Program-made: the position numbers and the translations under genes
The notes under the pieces: model-generated
What the model was told of the DNA's origin: nothing
Database searches by the model: none
What the model saw: only the letters and a program-made list of their open reading frames with translations
Shown here: positions 23,825 to 30,975 of the stretch, in pieces
Numbering within the stretch: position 1 is the first letter of the stretch
Layout of the letters: every line of letters starts with the position of its first letter
NCBI GenBank assembly: GCA_002441265.1
Contig: DJVQ01000064.1
Span: forward strand, 30,261 to 77,933
Direction of reading: 5' to 3'
Length of the DNA stretch: 47,673 nt
Origin: Syntrophaceae bacterium UBA6252
Lineage (GTDB): Bacteria > Desulfobacterota > Syntrophia > Syntrophales > UBA6807

Positions 23825-24025
23825 ATGAAAATCATCATCCGGACGGACCTCTGCAACGGTTGTGAAAAATGCGTGAACACCTGTTTCGAGGTCTTCCATC
23901 TGTGGGGGATGTATCTCCGATCCTCCTTCGACGTTCCGGACGACACCCCCTTCAGGGTTAAGATCGAGAAAGCAGCTCTCGCATGTCCCCAGAAGGCCAT
24001 TCAGGTTGTTCCACCGTTCTCGTAA
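23825..24025 (+). CDS. Single-cluster ferredoxin
   Basis: The 66-residue protein has one cluster motif: CNGCEKCVNTC supplies three cysteines (C-x2-C-x2-C-x3-C gives four candidates), and a remote ACPQKAI supplies the distal Cys-Pro. This is the arrangement of small 4Fe-4S ferredoxins that have lost the second cluster. It is a low-potential electron carrier in the cytoplasm. The upstream rubrerythrin-like gene, 47 bp away, is a plausible redox partner. The start has AGGACC nearby. Confidence 0.92.
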   Translation: MKIIIRTDLCNGCEKCVNTCFEVFHLWGMYLRSSFDVPDDTPFRVKIEKAALACPQKAIQVVPPFS

Positions 24026-24097
24026 CCATCACCGATAGACACCCCGCTTCCGTCCACCATACCGCCGAATGTAGAAGCAAGCATGTAGAAACGGCAA

Positions 24098-24127
24098 TTG
24101 ACAACAATCCCGGGCTTGTTTTATAGA
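24098..24127 (+). promoter_or_regulatory. Strong sigma-70-type promoter of the hybrid kinase gene
   Basis: TTGACA (24098-24103) is perfect. TATAGA (24122-24127) follows after 18 bp, or TTATAG after 17. The leader to the kinase start is about 155 nt and contains a CGGTTCC-TGA-GGAACCG hairpin (near 24216-24232) without a T tail. Confidence 0.7.
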
Positions 24128-24291
24128 TAGACCGTTGGAGGAATTTGGACACCGCCCTTTTAGCCGCACCTCCGGCAAAGACCTGTTTCCCGGTGCTTGT
24201 GAATCTTCTGACCTGCTCCGGTTCCTGAGGAACCGAAGCGATACTCGATGGGTAGAAAAGGGAAAATCAGTCGACTGCACGGGGGCTTCCG

Positions 24292-27200
24292 ATGAGCGAT
24301 GCATCCTTCCTGGGACTGATTCAAAATGCGGCGCTTCTGCTGGCCGCGGCTTTCATCTTCGATCTTGCCGCGCTTCGGTGGCGTCCGGGAAAAGCGTCGC
24401 TCCGGCAGATACCGGTGGGTCTCGTCCTCGGAGTCATCGGCATCATCGTCATGCTGACGCCCTGGTCCTTCGCCCCGGGGATCGCATTCGACGCGCGCTC
24501 GGTTCTGATCGGCATCTGCGGGCTCTTCTTCGGAACCTTCGCCACCGCCGTCGCCGTGGCGATGACCGCGGCTTTCCACTTCCATCAGGCCGGCGGAGCG
24601 GGCGCCTGGCCCGGAGCCGCCGCGATCCTCGTCCCGGCGGCGATCGGAATCGCCTGGAGGCACTATCGCCGGGAGCCTCTGGCCGAGATGTCCCTCGGGG
24701 AGCTCTTCCTCTTCGGCATGGTGATTCATCTGGCCGTACTGGCCGCCGTGCTCGTTCTGCCCGGGGAAACGGCCCGGCGGCTCCTCTCGGCGGTCGCCGT
24801 GCCGGTCCTCGCGATCCTCCCGGCGGGAACCGCCCTGCTGGGCGCGTTGATGACCAGCCGCCTGCGGCGCGAGCAGACGGAAAACGCGCTTCGGGAAAGC
24901 GGTCTCCGTATCGCCGAATCCAATCAGATCATGGCGGCGATTCTGGAAAACACCCGCATGCTCGCCGTGTTCCTGGACCGGCGGTTCAACATCGTCTGGG
25001 TCAACAGCGCATACGCCGCCGCGTTCGGAGAAGCCCCCTCCTTCTTTCCGGGCAGGAACCTCTTCGATCTTTCCCCCGACGGCGAACTCAGGAAAATCTT
25101 CAAACGGGTCGTCGAGACGGGAGAACCCTCCTTCGCCGCGGCAAGGCCGTTCGCCTTTCCCGGCCGGCCCGAACGGGACGCCGCCTTCCTGGACTGGGGC
25201 CTGATCCCCCTGAAGGACGACTCGGGAAGCGTGACCGGCCTCGTATTCACGCTGGCCGACGTCACCGAACGGATCGGAGCGGAAGAGAAGCTCCGGCGAA
25301 GCGAGGGGGAACTCCAATCGCTCATCAGGAGCATGATCAACACCTTCGTCATTTTCGAATCGGTTTTCGACGGGGAGGGCCGTTTCGTCAACTGCCGATT
25401 CCTCTACGTCAATGACGCCTGTGAAAAGAGCGTCGGGGTGAAAAGCCGGGACCTCACAGGCAGGACGATCCTCGAGGTGTGGCCAGATATCGAGCCGGAG
25501 TGGGTCAGAAAATTCGGTGAGGTGGCAGTCACGGGCGTTTCCCAGAGCTTTGAACTCTACCACGCCCCGACGGGGAATTTCTATTACTGCAACGTCTACC
25601 GGCCCTGGGAGGGAAAGGACCGCTTCTGCGTCGTTTTCGAGAACATCACCGGGCGAAAGCGGGCGGAGGCCGCCCTCCTGGAAAGCGAAAAGAAGTACCG
25701 CACCCTCGTCGAAACTTCCCAGGACCTGATTTATACGACCGACAGAAAGGGATTCCTGACCTACGTGAACCCCGCCCTGGAGAAAATCCTGGGTTACGAC
25801 AAGGACGGATTGCAGGGACAGCCTTTCTCACGGATCGCGGCCCCCGAATTCCTCGATACGGCGAGAGACATCTTCAGGCGCGGCATGAGGGGGGAGCGCA
25901 TCCTCGTTTACGAGGGAACGCTCGTCGGGAAAGGCGGTACGAGAATCGTCGTGGAATTCAACACGACCACGCTTCTCGATGCGGAGGGGAAACCCTCGGG
26001 CCGGTACGCCATCGGCCGCGACGTCACGGAACGGGGGAAGATGGAACAGGCGCTCCGCGAGAGCGAGGAAAAATTCCGCCTCCTTGTCAATCAGTTGCCC
26101 GATGTCATTTTCGCCATCAACGGCAGCATGGACGTCCTGCACGTTTCACCGGCGGTGGAAAAAGTCCTGGGATACAGGCCCGATGAACTGACGGGCAGAA
26201 ACATCATGGATCTGAACCTCCTGATCCCCGAATACATGAAAAAGGCCCTGTCCCACGTAAATGACATCATGCAGGGGCATGTCGTCTCTTCGTCCGTTTT
26301 CGAGATCCTCGACCGGAACGGCGGGATACGGATCGCCGAGGTCAGCGGGGCCCCACTTCTGAAAGAAGACCGGGTCGTCGCCGTCATTGCCGTGGCCCGG
26401 GACATCACGGACCGGGTACGGGCGGAAAACGAAAAAGCGACGCTGGAGCGGCAACTGTACCAGTCCCAGAAAATGGAGTCCATCGGCGCGCTGGCCGGGG
26501 GCATCGCCCATGACTTCAACAATCTCCTCATGAGCATGCAGGGAAACACCTCCATGATGATGGAGGATCTCGACCCCTCCCATCCCCACAGGGAATATCT
26601 GAAAAGCATCGAAATTCAGATCCGAAGCGCCGCAAGCCTGACCAGACAGCTCCTCGGTTTCGCCAGGGAGGGCCTTTACGACGCGAAGCCCGCGAACATG
26701 AACGAGATCATGGAGAATACCGCTTTCGTCTTCGCCAGGACAAGAAAGGAAATCCGGCTGCACCGGACCTATGCGACGGATCTCTGGACGGTGGAAGCGG
26801 ACGCGGACCAGATGGGCCAGGTGTTCATGAATCTCTTCGTCAACGCGGGGCAGGCCATGCCGGAAGGGGGGGATCTCTGTCTGGAGACGGAAAACGTCCT
26901 CCTGGACGAGGCATACGTCATGCCGCACGGAACCGTACCGGGACGATACGTGAAGATCTCCGTGACCGACACCGGCGTGGGAATGGACGAAAAGACGATG
27001 CAAAGGATTTTCGAGCCCTTCTTCACGACGAAGGAACGGGGGAAGGGAACCGGCCTCGGCCTTTCCATGGTGTACGGAATCACGAAGGGCCACAAGGGGT
27101 TCATCACCGTTTCCAGCAAACCCGGCCACGGAGCGACCTTCAACGTCTACATCCCCGCCTCGGAACGGGAAATCGCCGCCGGGGCATCGAAACCCCCGGG

Positions 27201-27591
27201 CATCATCCCGGGGACGGGTACCATTCTGCTGGTGGACGACGAAATCCAGGTGCTTCACGTGACGCAGAGGATGCTGGAGCACCTTGGATACGAAGTAGTC
27301 GCGGCGGAAAGCGGGGAGGAGGCCGTCGATCTCTACAGGGAGCGGAAAGATACGATCGATCTCGTCCTTCTCGACATGATCATGCCCGGAATGTCGGGGG
27401 AAAAGGTCTTTCAGCTTCTCCGGGAGATGAACCCGAAAGTCAGGATCATTCTTTCAAGCGGCTACGACCTCAACGGGCAGGCGATGAAAATCGTCCACGG
27501 CGGATGCGACGGGTTCCTTCAGAAACCGGTTTCCCTGGACGGGCTCTCCCGCAAGATTCACGAGGTCCTGGGAGGTAAAGTCGGCGACTGA
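24292..27591 (+). CDS. Hybrid sensor histidine kinase (5TM-LYT, four PAS, receiver)
   Basis: The 1099-residue membrane kinase starts with about six helices (residues 5-190) resembling the LytS-type 5TM receptor (PGIAFDARSVLIGICGLFFG). Four PAS-like units follow (about 215-310, 330-450, 460-575 and 595-705). Next come a HisKA domain with phospho-acceptor His740 in GGIAHDFNNLL, an HATPase with N, G1 (DTGVGMD) and G2 (GKGTGLGLS) boxes, and a C-terminal receiver with DD at 982-983 and acceptor Asp1028 (LLDMIMPGM). All catalytic residues are present. No separate response regulator or phosphotransfer gene is adjacent, so its output is unknown. Its 3' end overlaps the PHA-synthase gene tail to tail by 34 bp. 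Confidence 0.95.
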   Translation: MSDASFLGLIQNAALLLAAAFIFDLAALRWRPGKASLRQIPVGLVLGVIGIIVMLTPWSFAPGIAFDARSVLIGICGLFFGTFATAVAVAMTAAFHFHQAGGAGAWPGAAAILVPAAIGIAWRHYRREPLAEMSLGELFLFGMVIHLAVLAAVLVLPGETARRLLSAVAVPVLAILPAGTALLGALMTSRLRREQTENALRESGLRIAESNQIMAAILENTRMLAVFLDRRFNIVWVNSAYAAAFGEAPSFFPGRNLFDLSPDGELRKIFKRVVETGEPSFAAARPFAFPGRPERDAAFLDWGLIPLKDDSGSVTGLVFTLADVTERIGAEEKLRRSEGELQSLIRSMINTFVIFESVFDGEGRFVNCRFLYVNDACEKSVGVKSRDLTGRTILEVWPDIEPEWVRKFGEVAVTGVSQSFELYHAPTGNFYYCNVYRPWEGKDRFCVVFENITGRKRAEAALLESEKKYRTLVETSQDLIYTTDRKGFLTYVNPALEKILGYDKDGLQGQPFSRIAAPEFLDTARDIFRRGMRGERILVYEGTLVGKGGTRIVVEFNTTTLLDAEGKPSGRYAIGRDVTERGKMEQALRESEEKFRLLVNQLPDVIFAINGSMDVLHVSPAVEKVLGYRPDELTGRNIMDLNLLIPEYMKKALSHVNDIMQGHVVSSSVFEILDRNGGIRIAEVSGAPLLKEDRVVAVIAVARDITDRVRAENEKATLERQLYQSQKMESIGALAGGIAHDFNNLLMSMQGNTSMMMEDLDPSHPHREYLKSIEIQIRSAASLTRQLLGFAREGLYDAKPANMNEIMENTAFVFARTRKEIRLHRTYATDLWTVEADADQMGQVFMNLFVNAGQAMPEGGDLCLETENVLLDEAYVMPHGTVPGRYVKISVTDTGVGMDEKTMQRIFEPFFTTKERGKGTGLGLSMVYGITKGHKGFITVSSKPGHGATFNVYIPASEREIAAGASKPPGIIPGTGTILLVDDEIQVLHVTQRMLEHLGYEVVAAESGEEAVDLYRERKDTIDLVLLDMIMPGMSGEKVFQLLREMNPKVRIILSSGYDLNGQAMKIVHGGCDGFLQKPVSLDGLSRKIHEVLGGKVGD

Positions 27592-29471
27592 CCCGCGGTC
27601 CCGCCGGTTTCTCGTCTCCGGGACCGCCTTCCCGGGGACCGCCCGGGCGCCGCTTTTTCCACTCCCTTTTGTCCGTCCCCCCCGCATTCGGCCTCGTCGA
27701 GAAACACCGATACGGTCTCGAGATATTCGGCGAGAAGCTTTCTGCTCACGACGAAGATGTGGCCGATGTTTTTTTCGACGGTCCGGTTCGTGCCGCCGCA
27801 GGGTTCTCCGTCGTTCCCTTCGGCGCGCATCCCCCACAGCAGGCTGGCCACGCAGGAGCCCGAAGGGGCGATGGGATCCCTGGAACCCCGGTAGTCGAAG
27901 ATCCGGACGCCGCCCCGCCGGAGGGCTTCCATGTCCACGGGCTGCCCGTCCAGTGCCGGGACCGTCGAGGGAAGCCGGTAGGTCCCTTTCACGAGTTCGT
28001 TGCCCAGGAAGAATTTCCCGATCCAGTCGCGGTGGGCCGCAGCCGGAAACTTCGTTCCGTGGGTAAGCCAGTACAGGAACGGCGCCGAATCCTCGATGGC
28101 GCCGGGCTGAACGGCGCGCTCGTAAAAACCGCTCAGCACCATGTAGTGGACGCCCGGCTGGATCTCGTTCATCCCGAAATCGATGCTCTGGGGGGGAATG
28201 TTCACGCTTCCGAACAGCTTGTTCATCACGCCGGGGTCATAGTTTCCGCGGATGAACGACCGCATCTGCCCGTGGCCGCTTTCGTCGTCGTCGAACCGGA
28301 CCGGCGACGCCATCAGGGCGAGCTTGCGGATGTCCATCTTCCCGCCCCGGGACAGGCGCTCCTCGGCCCGCCGGGCCAGGTACGGCAGCATCAGCGTCCC
28401 CCCCATGCAATAGCCCATGACATCGATCACGGCGCCGGGGTGCTGTTTCCCGATGATTTCGAAATAGCGGTCGTGGACGGTTTTGCCGTAGAAATCGAGG
28501 CCGAGGTCCGCATCGTCGGGCCCGCACTCGCCGTAGTCGACGAGATACACCGTGTAGCCCTTCCGCTGCATCCCCTGGATCACCGATTTTCCTTCGGCAA
28601 GATCGAACAGCTCCGGTTTGTTGATAAGGGGCGTCGACATGTACAGCACCCGCCCGTTCCGCCTGACGCCTTTCGGCAGCCGATAGCGGCGGAGGCGGAC
28701 ACTGCGCAGGTTCGATCCCCTGACGATCTCGTACTCGGAACAGCCGATCCGGCCCCCCGTCGCCCGTTCCGAATATTCCTTCGGATCGAAGGCGTTGGCC
28801 CCGTGCAGGCATTCCAGTCGCAGACGGTTTTCCTCAAGCCATTCGTCGAAGGTCATGCCGTCCGTCCCGCCGGCGCTCATTCTCGTGTAGGGGAGGTCCT
28901 CCCCGTCGAGGGGCGTTTCCGTGACGACCGCAAGGATGCACTTGAGCATTTCCTTCATGGCGTGAAGCCGCGTCATGCCCAGGGAATTGTAGCTGTACTC
29001 CATCTGGGCGAATTCCTGCACGTACTCCTTCAGCATCCGGTGACCTTCCGGAGTCGTCGCGACGCGGCGCGCCTTCAGCCGGTCGAACCGGCCGTCTTTC
29101 ATGAAATAACCGCAGAGGTCGTAGAGGGAACGGGCGTAATTCTTGTAAATCCAGCCGTTCATGTCCCGATAGATGTCCGGTTCCTTCCCCGCCCGCGCCG
29201 TGATGCGGGCATGGGTCCTGATCGGTTCCGTAACGGCGCATTTGAGAAACGCGCCCTGCATCCCGGCGACGATGGAAAAGGGTCCGAACAGCCAGGGATT
29301 GCGGCTGACGCCCTCAAGAAGATTCTGATACTGGAAGAGCGCCTGGGTCTGAGCGCCGCTGCACAGGCTTCTCCAGGGGACGGCCGTCTTCAGGCCTTCG
29401 CGGTTGTCGGCGGGCGTGATTCCCATGCCGGCCAGGAGTTGGGACGGGCGGATTTTCCGTTCCTCGTTCAT
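27558..29471 (-). CDS. Polyhydroxyalkanoate synthase-like protein
   Basis: The 637-residue alpha/beta-hydrolase protein has the PHA-synthase nucleophile box GYCMGG (Cys355) in place of a lipase Ser. The likely catalytic Asp is in RGSRDPIAPSG and the His in NIGHIF, so the Cys-Asp-His triad is complete. The N-terminal half (about residues 60-260) is a helical region typical of PhaC-like proteins. The last about 40 residues are Arg/Gly/Pro-rich and probably disordered. It polymerises 3-hydroxyacyl-CoA into storage polyester if active. The start at 29471 follows GGAGAAAC. It ends the TetR-SRPBCC-small protein operon. Confidence 0.88.
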   Translation of the reverse strand: MNEERKIRPSQLLAGMGITPADNREGLKTAVPWRSLCSGAQTQALFQYQNLLEGVSRNPWLFGPFSIVAGMQGAFLKCAVTEPIRTHARITARAGKEPDIYRDMNGWIYKNYARSLYDLCGYFMKDGRFDRLKARRVATTPEGHRMLKEYVQEFAQMEYSYNSLGMTRLHAMKEMLKCILAVVTETPLDGEDLPYTRMSAGGTDGMTFDEWLEENRLRLECLHGANAFDPKEYSERATGGRIGCSEYEIVRGSNLRSVRLRRYRLPKGVRRNGRVLYMSTPLINKPELFDLAEGKSVIQGMQRKGYTVYLVDYGECGPDDADLGLDFYGKTVHDRYFEIIGKQHPGAVIDVMGYCMGGTLMLPYLARRAEERLSRGGKMDIRKLALMASPVRFDDDESGHGQMRSFIRGNYDPGVMNKLFGSVNIPPQSIDFGMNEIQPGVHYMVLSGFYERAVQPGAIEDSAPFLYWLTHGTKFPAAAHRDWIGKFFLGNELVKGTYRLPSTVPALDGQPVDMEALRRGGVRIFDYRGSRDPIAPSGSCVASLLWGMRAEGNDGEPCGGTNRTVEKNIGHIFVVSRKLLAEYLETVSVFLDEAECGGDGQKGVEKAAPGRSPGRRSRRRETGGTAGQSPTLPPRTS

Positions 29472-29616
29472 GTCTGTTTCTCCGATCACATGCGGTTTGT
29501 CGAATCCGTTGCGGTTGAGATCTCCGGGATCACCGCACCGGCTTTTCCGTCTTTATCGGCCAATTTCGAACAATCCTTGATCGTTGTCAACATGATTCCT
29601 GCACGAAAAGGGGCCG

Positions 29617-29859
29617 TCAGCCCCGTCCCTGTTCCTCGATGGCCCGGTCGATCAAACGGATGAAATGAAAGATGTCGAGCCGCGCCTCCTCATACTGTCC
29701 CCGGTCCGCACCGTCCGAATGCTCCAGGAAGAACCGGTCGACCAGTGCCCGGTGCGCCCGGCCGGCCTCGAAGGACATCTGGATGCAGCCGCACAGGAGA
29801 GCGTTGAAGACGTACTCGGCGGCCTCGCGGATTTCCAGCAACGATTCCAATTTCTGCAT
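29617..29859 (-). CDS. Small helical protein in the PHA-synthase operon
   Basis: I do not recognise this 80-residue protein. It is predicted all-helical (LESLLEIREAAEYVFNALLC; FEAGRAHRALVDRFF; ARLDIFHFIRLIDRAIEEQ) with two Cys in LCGCI. Size and amphipathic helices would suit a granule-associated (phasin-like) or synthase-accessory protein, but no motif proves it. It sits between the SRPBCC-like and PHA-synthase genes on one strand. The frame continues upstream to 30141, but that part is a low-quality extension; the start at 29859 has only a weak ribosome site. Confidence 0.55.
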   Translation of the reverse strand: MQKLESLLEIREAAEYVFNALLCGCIQMSFEAGRAHRALVDRFFLEHSDGADRGQYEEARLDIFHFIRLIDRAIEEQGRG

Positions 29860-29897
29860 GACAGGCCCTGAACCTTTCCCCCCATTCGGGGATGCAG

Positions 29898-30251
29898 TCA
29901 GGCGGAAACGGAACTCCGTGCTTTTTTTCTCCTTCTTTCCAGCCTCCACCGGAGGAATCTCACCCACGGATTCCATCGGGGCATTTTCGCGCCGGCATTG
30001 ACGAGCGTCCGTTCCGCTCCCGCAAAGGTGTCCTCCAGCAGGGCGTCGTGGAGGGGTTCGATAAAGACGGCATAACGCACCGGTCCGTGCCCTCCGGAAG
30101 CTCCCACGGCCAGGGGACCGTCGAATTCCATCGCCGGCCACCGGGACCGGGGCCAGAGAAAATCCTCCCGGCCGGACAGGCCGTCAATGGCGCGCCCTGC
30201 CTCGCCGGGGCTCACTTTTACGGACCGTTCGTGAATGTTCAGAATTTTCAC
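29898..30251 (-). CDS. SRPBCC-like protein, apparently lacking its central part
   Basis: The first about 60 residues (VHER-like IHERSVKVSPGEAG, then LWPRSRWPAMEFDGPL and GGHGPVRY) resemble the start of SRPBCC ligand-binding proteins. The end (FIEPLHDALLEDTFAGAE and RWNPWVRFLRW) resembles their last helix and tail. The strands and helix that normally lie between (roughly 55-60 residues) are missing, as if an in-frame deletion had occurred at RYAV/FIEP. Function is unknown and ligand binding is doubtful. The GTG start overlaps the TetR stop (GTGA) with GAGGAGG upstream, so the two are translationally coupled. The family match is from memory of sequence patterns, so confidence is moderate. Confidence 0.65.
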   Translation of the reverse strand: MKILNIHERSVKVSPGEAGRAIDGLSGREDFLWPRSRWPAMEFDGPLAVGASGGHGPVRYAVFIEPLHDALLEDTFAGAERTLVNAGAKMPRWNPWVRFLRWRLERRRKKARSSVSA

Positions 30252-30832
30252 GGCATCCTCCTCATAAGGGCTTCACAGCTTTCCCGGACCAGGGAATAAA
30301 CGGCCGTAGAAGGAACGCGGTCTTCCTCCAGAGACCGGCGCACCGCGGCCAGGGGAATGTCAACAAGGGCGAAAACGGACCGCCGGGTGAAACGTTTTTC
30401 CGGCGACCCGAAGAAACGTTTCGAGAAGGAGACCAGGGCGGACCGGAGTTCCCCCGCCAGATCGGCGGCCTGCCGCCGTACCTCCGGGGGCCAGTTCCCC
30501 CCCGCCACCAGCTCCTCTTTTCGGTGCAGGAGAAGCACCTTCGCCTCCCCGGGATGCCGCCTGACCCAGCGGACGGTGTAGAGGGCCGCTTCCACGGGGT
30601 CTCCCTTTTCCAGAAGGTCTATGAACCCCCTCTGGAAGGACCCGGCCAGACGGAGCCAGGCTTCGGCGAGGAGGTGCTCCCGGGAAGGGAACCGGTGATA
30701 GACCGAACCGACGGGAGCCCCGGTCCGCGCGGCGATGGCGGCAACGGTCACCGCCTTCGGCCCGCCCTCCGAAACAAGACTCAGGGCGGCCGTGGAAAAT
30801 TGGTCCTTCGTAAACCGCGGTTTTCGTCCCAT
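30248..30832 (-). CDS. TetR-family regulator of the PHA-synthase operon
   Basis: The 194-residue protein has an N-terminal TetR helix-turn-helix (FTKDQFSTAALSLVSEGG, then VTVAAIAARTGAPVGSVYHRF). The ligand domain carries WVRRHPGEAKVLLLHRKEEL. It is the first gene of a minus-strand operon leading to the PHA synthase. A 9-bp-arm palindrome just upstream of its start is a likely autoregulatory operator and lies between it and the divergent caspase-like gene. The ligand is unknown. Confidence 0.92.
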   Translation of the reverse strand: MGRKPRFTKDQFSTAALSLVSEGGPKAVTVAAIAARTGAPVGSVYHRFPSREHLLAEAWLRLAGSFQRGFIDLLEKGDPVEAALYTVRWVRRHPGEAKVLLLHRKEELVAGGNWPPEVRRQAADLAGELRSALVSFSKRFFGSPEKRFTRRSVFALVDIPLAAVRRSLEEDRVPSTAVYSLVRESCEALMRRMP

Positions 30833-30840
30833 GATTCTTT

Positions 30841-30862
30841 TATTAGAATATTGATTCTAATA
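30841..30862. promoter_or_regulatory. Palindromic operator between tetR and the caspase-like gene
   Basis: TATTAGAAT and ATTCTAATA are perfect 9-bp arms separated by ATTG. The site begins 9 bp upstream of the TetR start and about 115 bp upstream of the divergent secreted caspase gene, so the regulator may control its own operon and perhaps both. Confidence 0.75.
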
Positions 30863-30975
30863 TGTCAACGGTTTCTCGAGGGCATCGCCGATTTTTTCGA
30901 AATCGACGGTCCATCTTGCCGTCTTCGCGAGATTCATGTATCAATTTTCTTATATCCTGCACGGGGAGACCGCTC

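Noticed and set aside
24128..24291. Riboswitch in the hybrid kinase leader
   Set aside because: There is one simple hairpin (CGGTTCC-TGA-GGAACCG) and scattered CCTCCGGCAAAG-like bits, but no complete known aptamer pattern.
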